Shown in pieces: positions 6,435 to 8,687 of a stretch of DNA of 8,687 nucleotides. The position numbers were made by a program, and so were the translations under genes. The DNA comes from Oscillospiraceae bacterium. Its GTDB lineage: Bacteria > Bacillota > Clostridia > Oscillospirales > Ruminococcaceae. Location of the stretch: contig JAHZHS010000088.1 of the NCBI GenBank assembly GCA_019420135.1, forward strand, positions 1 through 8,687. The letters are read 5' to 3'. Position 1 is the stretch's first letter. Every line of letters starts with the position of its first letter. Under the pieces are notes generated by a model that saw only the letters and a list, made by a program, of their open reading frames with translations, searched no databases and was not told the DNA's origin.

Positions 6435-7850
6435 ATGGACCGTGACGTACAAAGCCGAAGACAGAAAGCCGGTGCGGCATCCCGTGCCGCCTCCCGGCCC
6501 CGGAACCAGCAGCCTCAGCGTCCCCGACAGGCAGTCCCCCCAAAAAAAGGCCTGGGCAGCCGGGTAGGGCTGGAAAAGCGCGGCACACCCGCAAGCCCGT
6601 CCGGCAATCCACAGGGGGCCGGGGCGACGGGGCGCGGCGCACCCAGACAGACCTCTGCCCGTCAGCGCCCCGCAGGCAGTCAAATGCCCCCCCAGCAGAT
6701 GCCGTTGCGCGGCCAGCCATCCCGCCGCCCGTCCCAGCAGAAGAACGGCGGGCGATACCGCAGCCGTCCCACCAATCCGCAGTCACCGGGTTACCGCCAG
6801 GGGGCGGCCCGACCGCCGCGCCGGGTGACGCAGGTGGAGAAAATGCGTATCCGCCGCAGGCGCAAGATTATGGGAATCCTGTGCCTTCTGGGTGTGCTGG
6901 CGGCGGGCGTGGTACTGTCCATCAACCTGCTGTTCAAGGTTACCGATTTCCGCGTCGAGAATACCGACCGCACCACCCCGGCCAATACCGGCATCTATAC
7001 CGAACAGCAGATTATTGATCTGCTGGGAGTGCAGACAGGGGATAATCTGTTTGGCTTTTCCACCCGGGAAAAATCGGAACAGCTGCAGGCGCAGCTGCCC
7101 TATCTGGATGTGGTGGAGGTGGATATCCAGATGCCCGGCACGGTGGTCATCAAGGTGCAGCCCGCCATCGAACGCTTTACCCTGGAGACCACCGGCGGTT
7201 GGCTGGTGCTCAGCGACGGTCTCAAGGTGCTTCGTTCGGAGGCATCCCGACCGGAGGGCCTGATCCTCCTGGATGCTGGGGTGCAGCCGGATTCCCAGCT
7301 GACGCCGGGATCCTATCTGCGCCTGGCAGCGGACGATACGCTTCCCGCCGCCACTCCCGAGACGGCGGAAACCGCCGATCCTGCCGGAGAAGATTCCACT
7401 GCGGATGCCGATACCCAACCGGAGGAAACGTCCGTCAATGATGTGCTCTTTTCCATTGTTGACAAGATGGAGGAACAACAACTGCTGGATGGCGTGTCCA
7501 TAATCGCTCTGCGGGATTTGGACGAGATCAATTTCCTCTATCAGGGGCGTGTGTCGGTGCTGCTGGGAACCTCCAACAATCTGGATTACAAGATGCGTAT
7601 GGCGTCCAATGTCATCCTGGACGTGGACGGTAAGGGGCTGACCCAGACTGATCACGGCACGCTGGATGTTTCCTATCAGCGCAGCGACGGCGATATTGTG
7701 GCCTACTTCATGCCCGCCGACCCCACCCCCGAGGCAGGGGATGGGGATGCTGCGGGAGATTCCGGCGGCGGGACTGAAGACGGCAATGCTGCCGGGGACG
7801 GAAACGGCGAACCTTCCAGCAGTTCCGACACCGACAGCGGCGACGCCTGA
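6435..7850 (+). CDS. divIB: Cell division protein FtsQ/DivIB with extended basic N-terminus and acidic tail
   Basis: Bitopic membrane protein of the divisome that, in characterised bacteria, links FtsL and FtsB/DivIC and controls the FtsW-PBP synthase. At 471 aa it is longer than usual (about 260-280). Residues 1-144 are a cytoplasmic tail rich in Arg, Pro, Gln and Gly, ending in a run of basic residues (138-144). One membrane helix follows (about 145-167). A POTRA domain (about 168-243) starts at FKVTDFRVENT and includes YTEQQIIDLLGV and LPYLDVVEVDIQMPGTVVIKV (split around 188-241). The beta domain runs to about 425 and is interrupted by an acidic low-complexity segment (about 299-334). The tail (427-471) is Asp/Gly/Ser-rich. 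The start is ATG 6435 with AAGGAGGGG (6421-6429) 5 nt upstream. Assignment rests on architecture and dcw position; the sequence itself is divergent. Confidence 0.9.
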   Translation: MDRDVQSRRQKAGAASRAASRPRNQQPQRPRQAVPPKKGLGSRVGLEKRGTPASPSGNPQGAGATGRGAPRQTSARQRPAGSQMPPQQMPLRGQPSRRPSQQKNGGRYRSRPTNPQSPGYRQGAARPPRRVTQVEKMRIRRRRKIMGILCLLGVLAAGVVLSINLLFKVTDFRVENTDRTTPANTGIYTEQQIIDLLGVQTGDNLFGFSTREKSEQLQAQLPYLDVVEVDIQMPGTVVIKVQPAIERFTLETTGGWLVLSDGLKVLRSEASRPEGLILLDAGVQPDSQLTPGSYLRLAADDTLPAATPETAETADPAGEDSTADADTQPEETSVNDVLFSIVDKMEEQQLLDGVSIIALRDLDEINFLYQGRVSVLLGTSNNLDYKMRMASNVILDVDGKGLTQTDHGTLDVSYQRSDGDIVAYFMPADPTPEAGDGDAAGDSGGGTEDGNAAGDGNGEPSSSSDTDSGDA

Positions 7851-7887
7851 AAACAGACGGGATCCCAAAACCACACCAAAGACGACA

Positions 7888-7930
7888 AAAGAGGCTTCCT
7901 TCTCCTGTATGGGGAGAAGGAAGCCTCTTT
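7888..7930. terminator. Bidirectional intrinsic terminator between divIB and mscS
   Basis: A perfect 18-bp inverted repeat: AAAGAGGCTTCCTTCTCC (7888-7905) and its exact complement at 7913-7930, around a 7-nt loop. Read rightward, the stem ends in CTCTTT, giving a short T-run. Read leftward, it ends in CTCTTTTG, a slightly better T-run. It lies 37 nt after the divIB stop and 56 nt after the minus-strand gene's stop, so it can end transcription from both convergent units. It marks the likely 3' end of the dcw transcript. Confidence 0.9.
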
Positions 7931-7986
7931 CCTATGTCTGTGAAGAAACGGGGGGAAAACGCCTGCCGGAAAGACGGGAATGGAAT

Positions 7987-8687
7987 TTACGATTCTTTTT
8001 CAGCTTCAGCAGGGGCAGGGACAGGAGTTTCCAGATAGACGCTGGTGGAGGGGAAGGCAAAGTCGCAGCCGTCCTGCGCCATGATGTCCATGATCTGCCA
8101 GTTGAGACGGCTTTTCAGCTGGCGGAAATCGTCCCCGCCCAGAGCGGTCACATAGCAGCGGAGCTCGATGTCGATGCTGGAAGCCCCGAAGTTGGAAAGG
8201 TTTACGTGGATGGTGTCCGGCAATACCTGAGGATCTTTTTTGAGCATGGCCCGGAAATCATCACACAGGGTTTCCAGCTGCTTGCGCGGCGTGCCGTAGG
8301 TGACGCCCACCGTGGTGCTGAGCAGACGGTTCTGGCGGGTGGTGGCGTTGCAGATGTACTCGGCGCTGACCTTGGAGTTCTCCACCGTGATGACGCTGTT
8401 GTCCAGGGTGCGGATGCGGGTGGAGCGGAAGGAGATGTCCTCCACTGTGCCCTCAAAGCTGCCCAGGGTGATGTAGTCGCCTATGCCGAAGGGACGCTCA
8501 ATGACCATGGAGGCACCGGCAATCAGGTTGGACAGGGTGGACTGGGCACCCAGAGAAATGGCCAGTCCGGCAATGCCTGCACCGGTGATCAGGCCGTTGA
8601 CTTCGCAGCCCAGAAGATTCAGCACCTGAATACCGCCGAACAGCAGGACCAGAGCGCGGTAGATCTTCTCAAAGAAGCTGTTCATGG
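7987..8687 (-). CDS. MscS-family mechanosensitive ion channel, N-terminus beyond the window
   Basis: Membrane channel that opens under membrane tension and releases osmolytes during hypo-osmotic shock. About 233 C-terminal residues are visible. They begin in the second-to-last membrane helix (YRALVLLFGGIQVLNLLG). The pore-lining TM3 follows, with its Gly/Ala packing pattern (ITGAGIAGLAISLGAQ, then STLSNLIAGASMVIERPF). The MscS beta domain comes next (GDYITLGSFEGTVEDISFRSTRIRT, split by the TLG turn; ENSKVSAEYICN), and then the alpha/beta vestibule domain. A short acidic Ala/Pro/Glu tail ends at the TAA (plus-strand 7987-7989). The methionine codon at 8683-8685 is in frame, but a start there would remove TM1, so the true start most likely lies right of the window. 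The gene converges on the dcw operon and has no evident functional link to it. Confidence 0.93.
   Translation of the reverse strand, partial: MNSFFEKIYRALVLLFGGIQVLNLLGCEVNGLITGAGIAGLAISLGAQSTLSNLIAGASMVIERPFGIGDYITLGSFEGTVEDISFRSTRIRTLDNSVITVENSKVSAEYICNATTRQNRLLSTTVGVTYGTPRKQLETLCDDFRAMLKKDPQVLPDTIHVNLSNFGASSIDIELRCYVTALGGDDFRQLKSRLNWQIMDIMAQDGCDFAFPSTSVYLETPVPAPAEAEKES

Noticed and set aside
8683..8685. Met codon as the true start of the MscS-family gene
   Set aside because: A start here would leave a channel without its first membrane helix. The reading frame reaches the window edge, so a start outside is more likely.
1..8687. Search for CRISPR arrays, insertion sequences, tRNA genes, phage or defence genes
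   Set aside because: No regularly spaced repeats, transposase-like frames, tRNA-like cloverleaf or non-dcw accessory genes were seen. Apart from the broken murG this is an ordinary chromosomal housekeeping region.

Overview
This window carries the distal half of a division and cell wall (dcw) cluster. All of its genes run rightward except one convergent gene at the right edge. The GC-rich coding, purine-rich Shine-Dalgarno sites, a PASTA-domain class B penicillin-binding protein and a DivIB-type FtsQ with a long N-terminal tail all point to a Gram-positive. A high-GC member of the Clostridia (Oscillospiraceae/Ruminococcaceae, Faecalibacterium/Gemmiger-like) is the best guess. That placement rests on protein style only, because no rRNA or marker search was possible.

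Layout from left to right: (1) the 3' part of a class B PBP transpeptidase, cut by the window edge a few codons before its catalytic serine; (2) murF; (3) mraY; (4) ftsW; (5) murG, broken into two reading frames by what looks like an internal deletion of about 67 nt plus frameshift; (6) a 171-nt gap with a plausible folded RNA leader; (7) ftsQ/divIB; (8) a strong bidirectional terminator; (9) on the minus strand, the C-terminal part of an MscS-type mechanosensitive channel that runs off the right edge.

The plus-strand genes cover consecutive steps of lipid II synthesis and its use at the septum. MurF finishes UDP-MurNAc-pentapeptide, MraY makes lipid I and MurG makes lipid II. FtsW polymerises the glycan, the class B PBP crosslinks it, and DivIB scaffolds or regulates the FtsW-PBP complex. 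murE, murD and murC, which often interleave with these genes, are absent from the stretch shown.

I found no mobile element, CRISPR array, tRNA, rRNA or clearly novel system. The points that deserve a second look are the broken murG, the folded-RNA candidate before divIB, the HHH-to-HHA change in MraY, tandem GC hairpins before ftsW, and an AT-rich patch at the end of murF.
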